The position numbers and the translations under genes were made by a program. DNA of 64,000 nucleotides from Muscardinus avellanarius (lineage: Eukaryota > Chordata > Mammalia > Rodentia > Gliridae), in NCBI GenBank assembly GCA_963383645.1, contig OY726573.1:21542345-21606344 (forward strand), given 5' to 3'. Positions 33,242-45,600 of this stretch are shown here, piece by piece; the first letter of the stretch is position 1; every line of letters starts with the position of its first letter. The notes under the pieces were generated by a model, which was not told the DNA's origin, ran no database searches, and worked only from the letters and a program-made list of their open reading frames with translations.

Positions 33242-35774
33242 GGATGAGGCCACTTGAGGCCCCCTGTGGGGGCAGGGAGGGGACACATCCCCTGCACTCC
33301 CACCCACCAGCTCCACACATTCCAGCTAGGCCCAGGCCCGCCCCACCCACACCACCCCCAGGCCTCCTAGGGGAAGGGGGTGCAGAGACTGAGCCAGGGA
33401 GGCAGGGTCCCAGGGAGCTCCCTGCTGCACTAGGACTTGATGCCAGATGAGGACACTCATGGACATGCTGCCTGTCCGGCCTGGTGCCAGCTCATGCTGC
33501 TCCTGCCTCCCCACCCTGTCCCCTGAGATCAGTGCGCTGTGGCATTGTGTTCTCTGGCTTCTCCCCACCCTGCCCGCCTTCCTGTGCTGCTGCTGCTGCT
33601 GCTCTGTCTGTGGGACGCCGAGCACCCAGGCCTCCTCCCTGGCCTCATTCTCCTCCCAGTTCTTTGGATGGGAAACAAGGAAGTAGGACTGAAGCCACTC
33701 GGTCCAGAAAGCCAGGGCCAAGGCTGGTGAGGGGCTCGCGTGAGTATAGGTGCCAGGCCCTCGGACGTGACTGGTGTGGAGTTGTGCCCAGACAGGTGGG
33801 CGCCTGGGCCTGGGGCTCTAACCCACTTGCAGTCACTGTGACTCATTACAGTAAAAAGTATTTAAAACAGTTCTCTAACAACAAACCCCCAGCCGTTGCT
33901 AAGCTCACCAACCCCTGGCCATGGCTCTTGGCCTCTGAAGGGCAGGCTGAGGTTGGGACTGGGGAGGTGGGGTGTGGCTGTCAGGCCTTCTTGCCTGGCC
34001 TGGGAAGAGAGCTCCTCTGGACCTCTGTCCTCATCCTTGGGCTTGGCATTTGATTTTGAGAACAAGAAGTCAGTGTCTGACATTCACTCCCGGGTTCCCA
34101 GATCTCTGCTCAGTACTGAGCACTCCCTGGCAGATGGGGCTCTGGGCATCCAAGGGTGGTAGACATGGACCAGTAGCTGGTCTTGGTTCCAGGGGCTTAG
34201 AAACCACATTGTTTAGGCATCAGGAAGCTCAAATCCAGGGGCTTGGTCAGAGCCCTGAACCAACCCTTCCCCTTCCCCTTCCCCAGATGCCTTGGGGACC
34301 TGTGGAGAAAGCAAGGCCAGAGCTGGGGTTTAGTGACTGGAGGGGCTGTGGCTTCTCCCACCTTTTTTTTTTTGGTAGCGTCTTTCCCCAGCTGCCTCCT
34401 TTCTCCAGTGGGTAGTTTTGAGGGCCCCCATCCTTGGGTGCTGTGGCACACTGCCATCTTGCTTGAGGGAGGGGCACTGGCTGGATGAGAGACAGGGCCA
34501 GGCCTGGGTAGGAAGTAGGGCCCTTTGCTGGGGATGCTGTACTCCCTGTCTCCACGTTGGCCAGCTGCTTTGGCTTTTCTCTTTATGTGGATATTTATTA
34601 CAAGTGGCCTTGTGTCAGACACACTCAGTTATACGCATGTGTGCTCATTCAGCTCCCCACTGGACACGTTCACCAATGGCCTTTTGGTGGGGGCAGGGCA
34701 GATAAGGGACCAGGAAGGGAGGTCTCAAAATCTGGAGGAATTGCCCTAACCATGGGCTAGAGCAAAGGTCTCGAACAGATTCTCCCTTAAAATAAATTGA
34801 CTTAGATGCCTAAGAATTCCCAGTTCCTTCCTGGTCCTGGCAACCTCCCAGGGGATGTTTCCTTATTCTCATTTGTCTCCTGGGGTGGGGAAAGGGTGGC
34901 CTAGGACCAGATTTCTGCACAGGCCTGCAGGAGGGCCGACCACCCTCCCTAGCAATCCTTCCCTGCAGCTGGCTGCCACCTCCCTGCAGCTGTAGCCACC
35001 TCCACTGATACCATGAGTGGGGGCTTTGCTGGTGACAGTGGAAAGAGCAGGCACAGTCAGAGCACTTTGGTGACCTCCCCCACCTCTCCTTGTGTCCTGA
35101 GGCCAGTTCCAGAATTCACACTTGTGTTGGCCAGTTGCCCTTGGGCCCACACAGATACCTCATCATCCATCTGCCCTTCCCCAGCCCCCACTTACTGGGG
35201 CCCTCCAAATCTAGTGCCGAATGACTATGTCCAGATTGGTGACGATGGGTGTTGTTGCTATTGTCTTTGTTGTTGTTTGTGAACGCTGTGATGCCATGTG
35301 CCCAAGTGGACAGCCACCTCCCAGCCCTCCCTTGGGCATCTCCGCTCTGAGCTGTTGGGACCACCTGGCCCTTCCCTCCCTAGCCCTTCCAGCCTGGGAC
35401 ACACGTGGACACACACATCTTACCTCTCATGCGTGTTTGACCTTTTGATGCTGTTTGGAGTGGCTCACTGGCTGGGAGTCTTTACCTCGGGGAGAGGGAA
35501 AGGGTGGTTCCTTGGGGGGCCAAAGAAGAGCAGGGAATGCCTGGAGGGCGGCTGGGTCACCATAACCCCTGCTCTCTGGGAACAGCTGCTTCTCCCCCCA
35601 TCCCAGGGTCCCATCCCCAAACCCCAAAGAGGTGGCCCTTGTTTACAGTGAGGACTTGGTCACTGTGTCTCCGTTTCCTGAAATATAAACTGTAGCGACC
35701 CCAGACTGTAGAGATTTTTATGTGTTTGGATACATCTGCTGTGTGGCAAAAACAAACTACAGAAACCCTAATTT

Positions 35775-35782
35775 TGTACATA
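35775..35782 (+). promoter_or_regulatory. Pumilio response element in MNT 3' UTR
   Basis: TGTACATA fits the UGUANAUA consensus exactly and lies in an AT-rich block about 110 bp before the poly(A) signals. Function is inferred. Confidence 0.5.
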
Positions 35783-35882
35783 ATGTATTTTTACTATTGA
35801 ACTGTATTCTAGTGGCTGTTCATGCTCCAAGACTTTAGGTATTGAGACATGAATATTACCCATGTAATAAGCACTTGCCTGG

Positions 35883-35904
35883 AATAAAACAAAATTGAAA
35901 TAAA
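35883..35904 (+). terminator. MNT poly(A) signals
   Basis: AATAAA at 35883-35888 and again at 35899-35904. Cleavage is expected about 10-30 nt after either. A possible upstream alternative is 34791-34796. Confidence 0.8.
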
Positions 35905-36084
35905 CCTGCACTGAAACCTGAAATGGAGCTGCCAACCTGCAGCATTTGGGTTTATTTATTTATTTATTTTGCAAAAGGAGGTAGAAGCCTGCAGGGAAAG
36001 ATACCTAGAAAAAAGTGGCTGGAGAGGGCCTGTTCCAGCCCTGAAGTGTTTGGAGTAGCACAACCTGATAATTTTCTTAAAAAA

Positions 36085-36812
36085 GACTTGGAGCTGGGCA
36101 TGGTGGCACATCCTATAATCCCAGCATTTAGAAAAAAAGGAAAAGTTTTTTTTTTTTTTTGGTACTGTGGATGAAACCCAGAGGCATTCTACCTCCAAGA
36201 GACCCCCAGCCCTATTTATTCTTTATTTCAAAACAGAATCTGACTGAGTTGCAAAGGGCCTCACTAACTAGGGCTGTTCGGGAACCACAATCCTTCTGTC
36301 TCAGTCTCCCAGATGCTGGGATTACAAGTATGCGCCACTACTCCCGGCTTAACTACTTTTAATTTTTTTAAAAATTTTTTGCAGTACTGGGGATGGAACC
36401 CAGGGGCATTCTACCTCCAAGTGACACTCCCAGCCCTATTTTTTATTTTGTTTTTTTGCGGGTCTGGGGATGGAACCCAGGGGCATTCGACCTCCAAGCT
36501 ATACCCCCTGCCATATTTTTAAATTCTTTTTATTTTGAAACCGGGTCTCACTGAGTTGCAGAGGGCCTCACTAACTAGCTGAGGCTGTCCATGAACCGCG
36601 ATCCTCAGGTCTCATACTTCCGAATGCTGGGATTACAAGTGTGCGCCACCACGCCCGTCTTTTATTCTTTATTTTGAAACAGGGTCTCACTGAGTTGCAA
36701 GGGCCTCACTAAGTAGCTGAGGCTGGCCGCAAACCGTGATCTTCCTGTCTCAGCCTCCCAAATGTTGGAATTACAAGTGCAAGTGTGCACCACCACACCT
36801 GGCTTAGGGTTT

Positions 36813-36843
<31 letters not shown>

Positions 36844-37640
36844 GTACTGGAAGTGGGACCTAGGGGCTTTTCTACCTCTGGGCTATACCCCAGACCTATT
36901 TTATACTTGATTTTAAAACAGTCTCAGTAGCTGAGGCCGGCTTTGAACCTGCGCAATCCTCCTGTCTCAGCCTCCCAAACATGAGGATTACAAGTGTGGC
37001 CACCACGCCTGGCTTTGAGATCCTCTTGAGGACTGGTGGTATCACCATGTCTGGGTAGCTCCTCTCTTTTGTGTGTTACTGGGGGTTGAACTGAGAAGCG
37101 TTCTACCTCTGTACTACACTCCCAATCTCCCTTGTTTTTGTAGTACTGGGGATGGAACCCAGGAAGCATTCTCCCTCTGAGCTACAACCTCAACCCTATA
37201 TTTTTAATTAATTGTTTTCTTTTTTCTTCTCTATTTATTTTTATTTATTTATTTATTTTGGTGGTACTGGGGTTCCGGGAAACCCTTTTACCTCCAGGCT
37301 ACACTCCCACACCTATTTTTATATTTTTATTTGGAAACAGTCTCAAACCAGCGAGGCTGGCTTCAAACCTGTGCGATCCTCCTGTCTCCACCTCCTAAGC
37401 GCGGGGATTACAAGTGTGCGCCACCACACTGGGCCTCTATTTATTTTTGCTGTACTGGGGATGGAACCCAGGGGCATTCTACCTCCAAGCTACACCCCCA
37501 GCCCTATTTTTTATTCTTTATTTTGAAACAAGGTCTCACTGAGTTGCAGAGGACCTAAGTAACTGAAACTGGCCACGAATTGCAATCCTCCTGTTTCAGC
37601 CTCCCAAATGCTGGATTACAAGCATGCTCCACCATGCCCG

Positions 37641-37675
<35 letters not shown>

Positions 37676-38384
37676 GGTCTGAAGATAGAACTCAGGGGCA
37701 TTTGACCTCTGAGCTACACCCCCTGCCCTATTTTTAATTCTTTATTTTGAAACAGGGTCTCACTAAGTTGAGGAGGCCCTAAGTAGCTGAGGCTGTCCGC
37801 CAACCAGGATCCTCCAGTCTCAGCCTCCCAAATGCTGGGATTACAAGCATGCGCCAACATGCCTGGCCCAGCTAGTGTTTATTTTGAAACAAGGCCTGAG
37901 TTGCAAAGGGCTTCATTAAGTAGCTGAGGCTGTCTGCAAACTGCAATCCTCTTGTCTCAGCCTCCCTAATGCTGGGTGTACAAGCGTGAGCCACCATGCC
38001 TGGCTCTCAGCCCATTTTTTATTCTTATTTTAAAACAGGGTCTCGGCAAGTTTCAGAGGACCTCAATAAATTGCTGAGACTGACTGTGAACCTGTGATCC
38101 TCCTCTCTCAGCCGCCAAAGTACTGAGATTACAAATGTGTGCCACCACACCTCGTTGGCCTCTCAGTTTTTTTTGTTTTGTGGGTCTGGGAATGGAACCC
38201 AGGGTCATTCTACCTCCGAGCTATACCCCCAGCCCTATTTTGTATTCTTTACTTTGAAACAGGGTCTCAGTAAGTTGCAAAGGGCCTAAGTAGCTGAGGC
38301 TGTCCTCGAACCATGATCCTCCGGTTTCAGCCTCCCGAATGCTGGGATTACAAAAGTGCACCACCACGCCAGGCGGCCTCTCAA
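36085..38384 (-). repeat. minus-oriented SINE cluster between MNT and SGSM2
   Basis: After a plus left-half fragment (36090-36130), about ten minus elements follow: 36160-36355, 36380-36455, 36457-36660, 36661-36810, 36830-37015, 37070-37200 (right halves), 37258-37435, 37440-37650 (with a (GT)n 37642-37672), 37670-37870, 37875-38010, 38015-38155 and 38170-38380. Poly(T) or TTTA tracts separate many of them. Confidence 0.88.
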
Positions 38385-39514
38385 TTTTGACCTGTGTGGC
38401 TCAAACTCCAAGGCTGCAGTTCTGGGCTTCCTTATACATTTGCAACCCTTTATACTTCCTCAAACCAATTTTTACAAACTATCTTGTATCATCTTTTTAA
38501 CAGCCCAGTGGAGTAAATAAACCAAGAACTAGCCCATTTGGGCAGGTAAGAAAACAGGTTTAAGGTCCCTGAATGAAGTTATGGTCACAGTTGCCTGGGA
38601 CCTTGTGGGAGGTACAGTCATCTCTGGAGAAATCTCTCATCTCTGTAGAACTCTCCCTTAGCATTTGCACCTGTTAGGGCCTGGCCAAGACCTGGTGGGA
38701 AGGCAGAGGGACCGCCCTAGGACCTCGGCACACAGAGAAGCTTCATAAGGAGCCACTTTTGGGGATTGTAGTGGAAAGTCATCTGGAGAGTCTAAACCTG
38801 TCCTTTGAGGGAAGGGAACAGGAAGAAAAAGAAGTTGGAGGTTAGGGCCAAGAGGCCCTGTTCCTAGCTGGGCTGGGGAAACCACTGGCCCCATAGCTGT
38901 ATCTTTTTTCTCTCCTATTTGGAAGGCTATCTGGGAGCAAGTGGCAAGAAGACAGGGTTAGGGAAAGTTAGCTGGACCTAGGTGTGCACCAGGCTAGCTT
39001 CTCTCCCTGACTGCACCTGACACAGACCCGGAGGGGAAGGGGGTTTGAGTTCCCTTAACTCTCTGGGATGGGCATGGTAGGGGTCAGGAGGCTACTCTTG
39101 TGGTGCCCACAAAATGTCTTGGGAGGAGTCCTGTTCTCTGAAGGCCAAGGGCCTACGTCAAGAAAGGTTCTTCCCTTCCTCTGTTCCAATCTTGCCAGCC
39201 CCTTTCACTTGGAAGTTGTGGGCTCCCTCTGCTGGCAGCTCTAAGGAGAGCTGGTCATGTCCACTGGCACTGAAGTGCCACTTTGGGGAAGGACTAGGGC
39301 AGAGGTTAACACTCCCTTAGTGCCCATTCAGTCTTGGCACTGTGGCCAGCACTGGAGATAGAGATGAGGACTGGCAGCAATAACCTGGTGCTACCTGAGG
39401 GCTGCGGCTACATCTTCAGGGCAGGCAGAACTCTCTCCCTGTACTGAAGACAGTACCCATGGTGAAACTGGAGCCTGAAGGAGAGGCCCTGTGCCCAGGG
39501 TAATGGAAATCCCA
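38385..39514. other. unique intergenic stretch
   Basis: Non-repetitive sequence between the two gene ends. No exon, RNA gene or clear regulatory island seen. Confidence 0.6.
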
Positions 39515-39962
39515 GGTATGCTGGGTGTGGTGGCGCACGTTTGTAGTCCCAGCATTTGGGAGGCTGAGACAGGAGGATTGCAGGTCTAAGGACAGACTCA
39601 GCTACTTAGTGAGACCTTCTGCAATCTAGTGAGACCATTTCAAATAAATAAAAAATAGGGCTGGCGCAGGGTGTGGTGGCGCACGCTTGTAATCCTTTGG
39701 GAGACTGAGACAGGAGGATCACGATTCATGAGGGCCTCAGCTACTTAGACCCTTTGCAACTCAGTGAGACCCTGTTTCAAAATAAAGAAAAAATAGGGCT
39801 GGGGGGGTGTCGCTTGGAGGTAGAAATGCCCCTGGGTTCTATCCCCAGTTCTGCTAAAAAAAAAAAAAAAAAAGAGGCTGGGGAATACAGTTCAGAGGCA
39901 GAATGTCCCTGGGTTCCATCCCCAGTACCACAAAAAACAAACAAACAAACAAAAATAAAACC
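39515..39962 (+). repeat. plus SINEs between the genes
   Basis: A left half at about 39520-39660, a dimer at 39665-39872, and an extra right half at 39875-39940. Confidence 0.87.
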
Positions 39963-40658
39963 CAGGTACGAATCCAGTTGCTTCTAGTCACCAGCTGTGC
40001 TCTATACAAGAGGATTCACTTTCTGGGGCGTGCTTCCTTGATGTGGTGTTTCTAGAGTCCACTGTGCTTCCTGGGTCCACTTGTTATATACCAGAAGACT
40101 GCCCCTGCCCTCAGTTGACTTCTTCTTTTCCTTCTCCTCCTCCCCCTCCCCCCTCCTCCTCCTCCTTCCTTTTTTGTAGTACTGGGGACTGAACCCAGAG
40201 GCATTCTACCTCTGAGCGACATGCCTAGCCCTTTTTAAATTTTTTTATTTGGAAACAGGTTCTTACTAACTTGCAGAAACAGGGCCTCCTCACTAAGTTG
40301 CTGAGGCTAGTCTTGAACCTGTGATTCTCCTGTGATCAGCTTCCCAAGTTTGGGATTTCAGGCGAGTGCCACCATGTCTGGATGACCCCTCATTTTTACT
40401 ATGGGATTTCCTGGGTACCAGAAGCCAGCAGTCTGGGTAGAATGGAAGGGATGATAGAGCCAGGCTGCTGCCCAGCTAGTTTACCCAGGCCCTTGGTAAA
40501 TTTTTTGCAGGTGGTCACAGAAGAAGGAATCCTTATTCCTCCAGGCCACAGAACCAGCTAGGGGGTGAGAACTGTTCCCTTGAAATGCATATCAAGTCCC
40601 CTGGCCCCAGAACTCTGCCAACTGTCTTTTATTTTTCCTCTTTCTTCCTTCCTTTCTT

Positions 40659-40713
<55 letters not shown>

Positions 40714-41209
40714 ATTTCTTTCTTCCTTCTTTCCCTTCCTTCCTTTTCTTTGTATGTGTGATACTGGGCATTCTACCTCTTAGATACACTCCCGACCCCT
40801 ATTTTTTTTTTTTTGTGTGTGTGTGTGTGTGGGGGGTACTGGGGGGTGAATCCCAGGGGATTTTCTACCACTGGGCTATACTTCCAGACCTATTCTATAT
40901 TTTATTTGGAAACAGGGTCTCACTGAGTCGCTGAGAGCCTCACTAAGCCGAGGCTGGGTTCGAATCTGTGCGATCCTCCTGTCTCAGCCTCCCAAGCGCG
41001 GGGATTACAAGCGCACGCCACCACACCTGGCTTGGCCATCACTCTTGAATCCCTGCTGGCTCTGCAGTCCAGCCTGGAGTCCCTCCTTGAAACTCTGGAT
41101 CTCTTTCTGCCATCCTTGCCCTTTGGGTCTGATCCTCTTTACTGGTCAATTATGGAGTTACAGAATACCCCAAGGTCCAGTGTTATCCTACAAGCAGCCC
41201 CCAGAGCCT
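39963..41209. repeat. intergenic sequence with two minus SINEs and pyrimidine tracts
   Basis: Minus SINEs at about 40175-40385 (old) and 40760-41035 (type II). Pyrimidine-rich tracts lie at 40119-40175 and 40630-40755, the latter containing (CT)n at 40664-40709. The stretches between are unique and without recognised genes. Confidence 0.8.
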
Positions 41210-42557
41210 CAAGTGTTACCAAATGCTGTGTTTATTGGTCTGTTACACTGAATATAGTTTCTGAGCCAAAAACATAACACACTCTGCTCCTCACAAACCA
41301 CTGAGTCACTAAGGCAGGCACACAATGGCCACCCGTGCTTGGTGGAGGCCAAGAACTCAAGGATGACAGGGGTAGGCAATGGGGTGGGCTGGCCACACAT
41401 AGGCCATGCAGTGCCAAGGGGCAGGGCTGGTCTGGAAAGGCTGTGGTGGATGCAAAAAGGCTGCAGGGCCCTTTCTCAGGTTTCCCAAGTGCGCACCTTG
41501 AAGACTGTTAGGCAGGCCCCAAGCACAGGCCTAGTATGTCCTGGGTGGGGAGGTATGTATGGGTGTCAGAGCAAGCTGCATGCTAGGCCTCTGGTTAGGA
41601 GCTGTACCCTTCTTGGTACCCCAGCAAGTACATCTCCTCTACGGGGCTTCTGGGTCCCTAGGCCTCTCAGCATCCTGAGAAGCATGGGGAAGGCAAAATT
41701 GGCTTTGCTTCTCACCAGGAACAAATTGGGGAGATCCAAGCACCCCTACCTCCCTCAGCCCCAGGGATTCAGCAGATGCCTGGGACAAGGCTGCCTCCCT
41801 ACAGTCACCTGGGGTGGCTCTGGAGCCAGTGACCCCACCCCATTCCAGATCATCCAATTGGCAGAGCATGGCTTATGCATAAACAAGGAGAGGGTGGTGA
41901 AAATGACACTGCACACTCGGGTGACCTGTACAACATGGGGAGCACGTGGGATCACCTCAGGTGGCCAGAGGCAATGGCAGTGCTGCTGAGGTGGGCTGCT
42001 CCACCCAGGGGCCCACATCTGACTGCCCCAGAACCTCAGGGGAGGGCCTGGAAGGCGGCCCAGTTTCTGGCCTCCAGGACATCTGCCTAAATGGGCAGTT
42101 ATTGTAGCTGCCCCAATTGGGAATGCAAAGGGATGATCAGGACAGCCCCTGGCCCCACACAACTGTTGTGAGGTGGGGCCCAGGCCACTGTGGTCCCCAG
42201 TACCCTTATGGGGCCCTAGGTTGACTCAAGAGAGGCATCAGGAAACAGTCCAGGCTGAGGCTGCAGGTGGCAGTAGCACTATTCTGTTGTGTTATAGGGA
42301 ACAGAGTAGGTATCTCCCAAGGGAGCTGCTCCCTGAGGCCAACCCCTCAACCCAGCCCTGATCTGAGGGCATACTGACCTGCCTTGCCCTGCAGGGCCAG
42401 CACTTCCTGGAGTCCCAGGCTCATAATCACTGTTAGAGCCACAGCTGGGCAGGCAGGGGCAGGGGCAGGGGCAGTGTGGGTGGTCATGCCTTCGGCCTCT
42501 CGCTGTTGGAGTGCAGGGTTGGAGCCAGGTCTCCATGCTGCTGCCTGGTCACAGCCC
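41210..42557 (-). other. SGSM2: SGSM2 3' UTR
   Basis: Sequence downstream of the SGSM2 stop codon on the minus strand, about 1.35 kb and non-repetitive. A minus-strand AATAAA (41231-41236 on this strand as TTTATT) gives a plausible end near 41210. Open frames within it are not supported as genes. Confidence 0.7.
41231..41236 (-). terminator. SGSM2 poly(A) signal
   Basis: AATAAA on the minus strand. It is the first such signal after the stop codon that I could place before the SINE at 41035. Confidence 0.65.
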
Positions 42558-42646
42558 TCACTTGTTCTCTATGAGCATCTGCACCTTGTGGACCAGGTCC
42601 CGGGCGAGCTGCAAGATTTCTTGGGCATCATGATGCTCAGCCCGCT
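42558..42646 (-). CDS. SGSM2: SGSM2 last coding exon
   Basis: Encodes [28 protein letters not shown] and the stop TGA (42558-42560 on this strand reads TCA). The acceptor is TTTCCCCAG. Confidence 0.95.
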
Positions 42647-45600
42647 CTGGGGAAACATGGATAATTACAGAGAGTCTCAGAAAGAGGGCAGTAGGCTGGG
42701 AGACGCCCATCGCTTACTACACTGCTCACTTTCCACCCACTGGGCCTTGACGTCTTGCCTACAAGTAAGTGGCCCTGATGGCCTCATGCCCCTGAGGGGG
42801 CAGCCACATCAGCTGGGCCAGCTCATACCATTGAAGAACTTGATGATGTCAGTGAAGTCCATATTGTTGTCGCGGATGATCTCTCGGTAAGCCTCCACCA
42901 GGGCCAAGGCGATGAACAGGACAAAGTGCTCCGATGAGATGTGCCTGGCTGCCCAGATCACCTCCCACACGGCAAACACATCCTCGTATAGCAGCTCTGC
43001 AGATAGTAACAGGCTGGCACTTACCAGTTCTGAGCACAGAGCTGGAGCTAAGGCTGAGCCCAGCTGCCCTGGATGTCCACGGGCCCCAGGGTAGAGCTAG
43101 GCAGGATGCAGAGCTGCAGCTGCCAAAGTCCTGGGACTCTTCCCAATATGCACAGTACAGTTGGAGAATGAGGGTTATGAATCCCAAACCAAGGCCCTGT
43201 CCTTTTCTTTGGTCATTTCTGCAGACTGTGTCCTTGTATACTCCATAGCAGCACTTCATTTCCCCAGGGTGATTCTACTTTTGGTGCTCAGGGACAATGT
43301 GGTTTTGAAAATATTCTGAAAACCACTGCTTATTAGGGTGGTAACTGTAAACCCTGGTTGTACTGTGGAATCACTTTTTGTAGTGCACTTTTTGTGTATA
43401 TATGGTAATGGGGATTGAACCCAGAAGCATTCTACCTTTGAGCTACACCCCCAGCCCAACTTTATTTCATATTTTGAAACAGGGTCTTGCTGGGGTGATG
43501 AGAGTCTAATTACTCAAGCTGTCCTTGATCCTGAAATCCTCCTGTCTCGGCCTGCCAAGTACTGGGATTAGAGGTGTGTGCCACCATGCCCGCTCACTCC
43601 ATGTAATTTTTTTTTCTTTTGGTACTAGGGACTGAACCTAGAAGCATTCTACCTCCAAATTATATATTATTTCTTCTTTCTTTCTTTCTTTTCTTTTTTG
43701 CGGTACAGGGGATGAAGTTCAGGGGCATTCTGAGTTACACCTTTTTTTTTTGGTAGGACTGGCGGTGGAACCCAGAGGCTTTCTACCTCTGGCCTATACT
43801 CCCAGACCTTTTTTATATTTTATTTGAAAAAAGGGTCTAAGTTGCTGGAAGCCTTACTGAATAGCTGAGGCTGGCTTCGAACCTGTGTGATCCTCCTGTC
43901 TCAGCCTCCCAAGCGTGGGGATTACAAGCGTGCGCCACCACGCCCGGCTCCCAGCCCTTTTTTTATCCTTTATTTTGAAACAGGGTCTCACTAAGTTGCA
44001 GAAAGCCTCACTAAGTAGCTGAGGCTGTCTGCAAACCTGGATCCTCCTGTCTCAGCCTCCCAAGTACTGGGATTACAAGCGTGTACCACCGTGCCTGCCT
44101 CTGATTTCATTTCTTATTTGGAAATAGGGTCTCACTAACTTGCAGAGGGCCTTGCTAAATTGTTGAGGATGGCTTTGAACCTGTAATCCTCCCAACTCAG
44201 TCTCCTAAGTACTGAGATTACAAGTGTGTGCCACCACACCTGGCTTTGTACTTTTAAAAACATGTATGCTGGAGTGGGAGTATAGCTCAGTGGTAGAGTG
44301 TGTGCTTGGCATGCACAAAACCCTGGGTTTGACTGCCCAGTACCTGAAAACAAAAACAAAACCGAACATACCCAGGCAGCTCCAGTGGGAGAAGGGCACT
44401 GGAAGTTTTTCAAAGCTCCCCACATGATGCCAAGGTGAAATTAGAGGGCCATGGACTCTGAGAGAGCCCATTGTCCTTTACTCCAACCCCACTGATCCAA
44501 CCCACTTATTACCTCTTTTAAAATCCAGCAGAAACCAGCGGTAACAGAAGTAGAAGTGGGTATAATCTCCATTCTGATGCATCAGCTCAAATAGCTCTGA
44601 GTCCAGGATCTCAAAGGGGAAGAGAAAGAGACTGACATGACTCTCTTCCATCCACTCCCGTCATGTTCAGGGAGACCAGGATTGCCAGGCCCAGCCTCTG
44701 GCCTTTCTGGTGCACTGCTCCTGCCCACCTGGCAGCTGCATCCTCTCCCATTCATGGTTCTCTAGATGAGGGTTGTGCTGCCTCACAGCCTCTCTAGACT
44801 CTGTTCCTTTTTTTTTTTTTTTTTTTTGTGGTACTGGGGATGAAACCCAGGGGCATTCTACCTCCAAGTTACACCTCCAGTCCTATTTTTGTTGTTCTTG
44901 TACTGGGACTTGAACCCAGAGAAATTCTACCTCATAGCTACATCTTCAGACCGATTTTATTTCTTATTTGGAAACAGGGTTTCAAACTGGGCGTGGTGGT
45001 GCATGCTTGTAATCCCAGCGCTTGGGTGGCTGAGACAGGAGGATCACACAGGTTCGAAGCCAGCCTCAGCTACTGAGTGAGGCTCTCAGCAACTTAGTGA
45101 GACCCTGTTTCCAAATAAAGTATAAAAAATATAGGTCTGGGAGTATAGTCCAGAGGTAGAAAAGCCCCTGGGTTCCACCCCCAGTACCAAAACAAAACAA
45201 AAAGAAAGAGAGAAAGAAAGGAAGAAAGGAAGAAAGAAAGAAAGGAGGAAAAGCCAGGCGTGGTGGCGCACGCTTGTAATCCCCACGCTTGGGAGGCTGA
45301 GACAGGAGGATCGCACGGGTTCGAAGCCAGCCTCAGCTACTTAGTGAGGCTCTCAGCAACCTAGTGAGACCCTGTTTCCAAATAAAATATAAAATGGGTC
45401 TGGGAGTATAGCCCAGAGGTAGAAAGCCTCTGGGTTCCATCCCCAGTACCACCAAAAAAAAAAAAAAAAAAGAAAAGATAAAAAAAAAACAGGGTCTCAC
45501 TAAATTGTTGAGGTTGTCCTTGAACTCCAGTCTCAAGTGTGCACCACCACATTGGGCTCTCTGGCCTTTTTTTTTTTATTACTTATTTTGAAAAAGGGTT

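Larger units (their letters stand above)
33242..35925 (+). other. MNT: MNT 3' UTR
   Basis: About 2.7 kb of non-repetitive, GC-rich then AT-rich sequence without SINEs. It includes a short CTG run (33586-33603), an internal AATAAA (34791-34796), a Pumilio-type TGTACATA (35775-35782) and two terminal AATAAA signals. The end near 35920 is inferred from those signals. Confidence 0.8.

Noticed and set aside
32149..33318. A 389-codon minus-strand frame opposite MNT exons 5-6
   Set aside because: Antisense shadow of GC-rich codons; it covers intron 5 and exon boundaries without respect to them and has no domain.
44275..44345. Possible tRNA gene
   Set aside because: It has A- and B-box-like sequence but is followed by an A-rich tail, and I could not form a proper cloverleaf by eye. 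It fits an ID-type SINE monomer.
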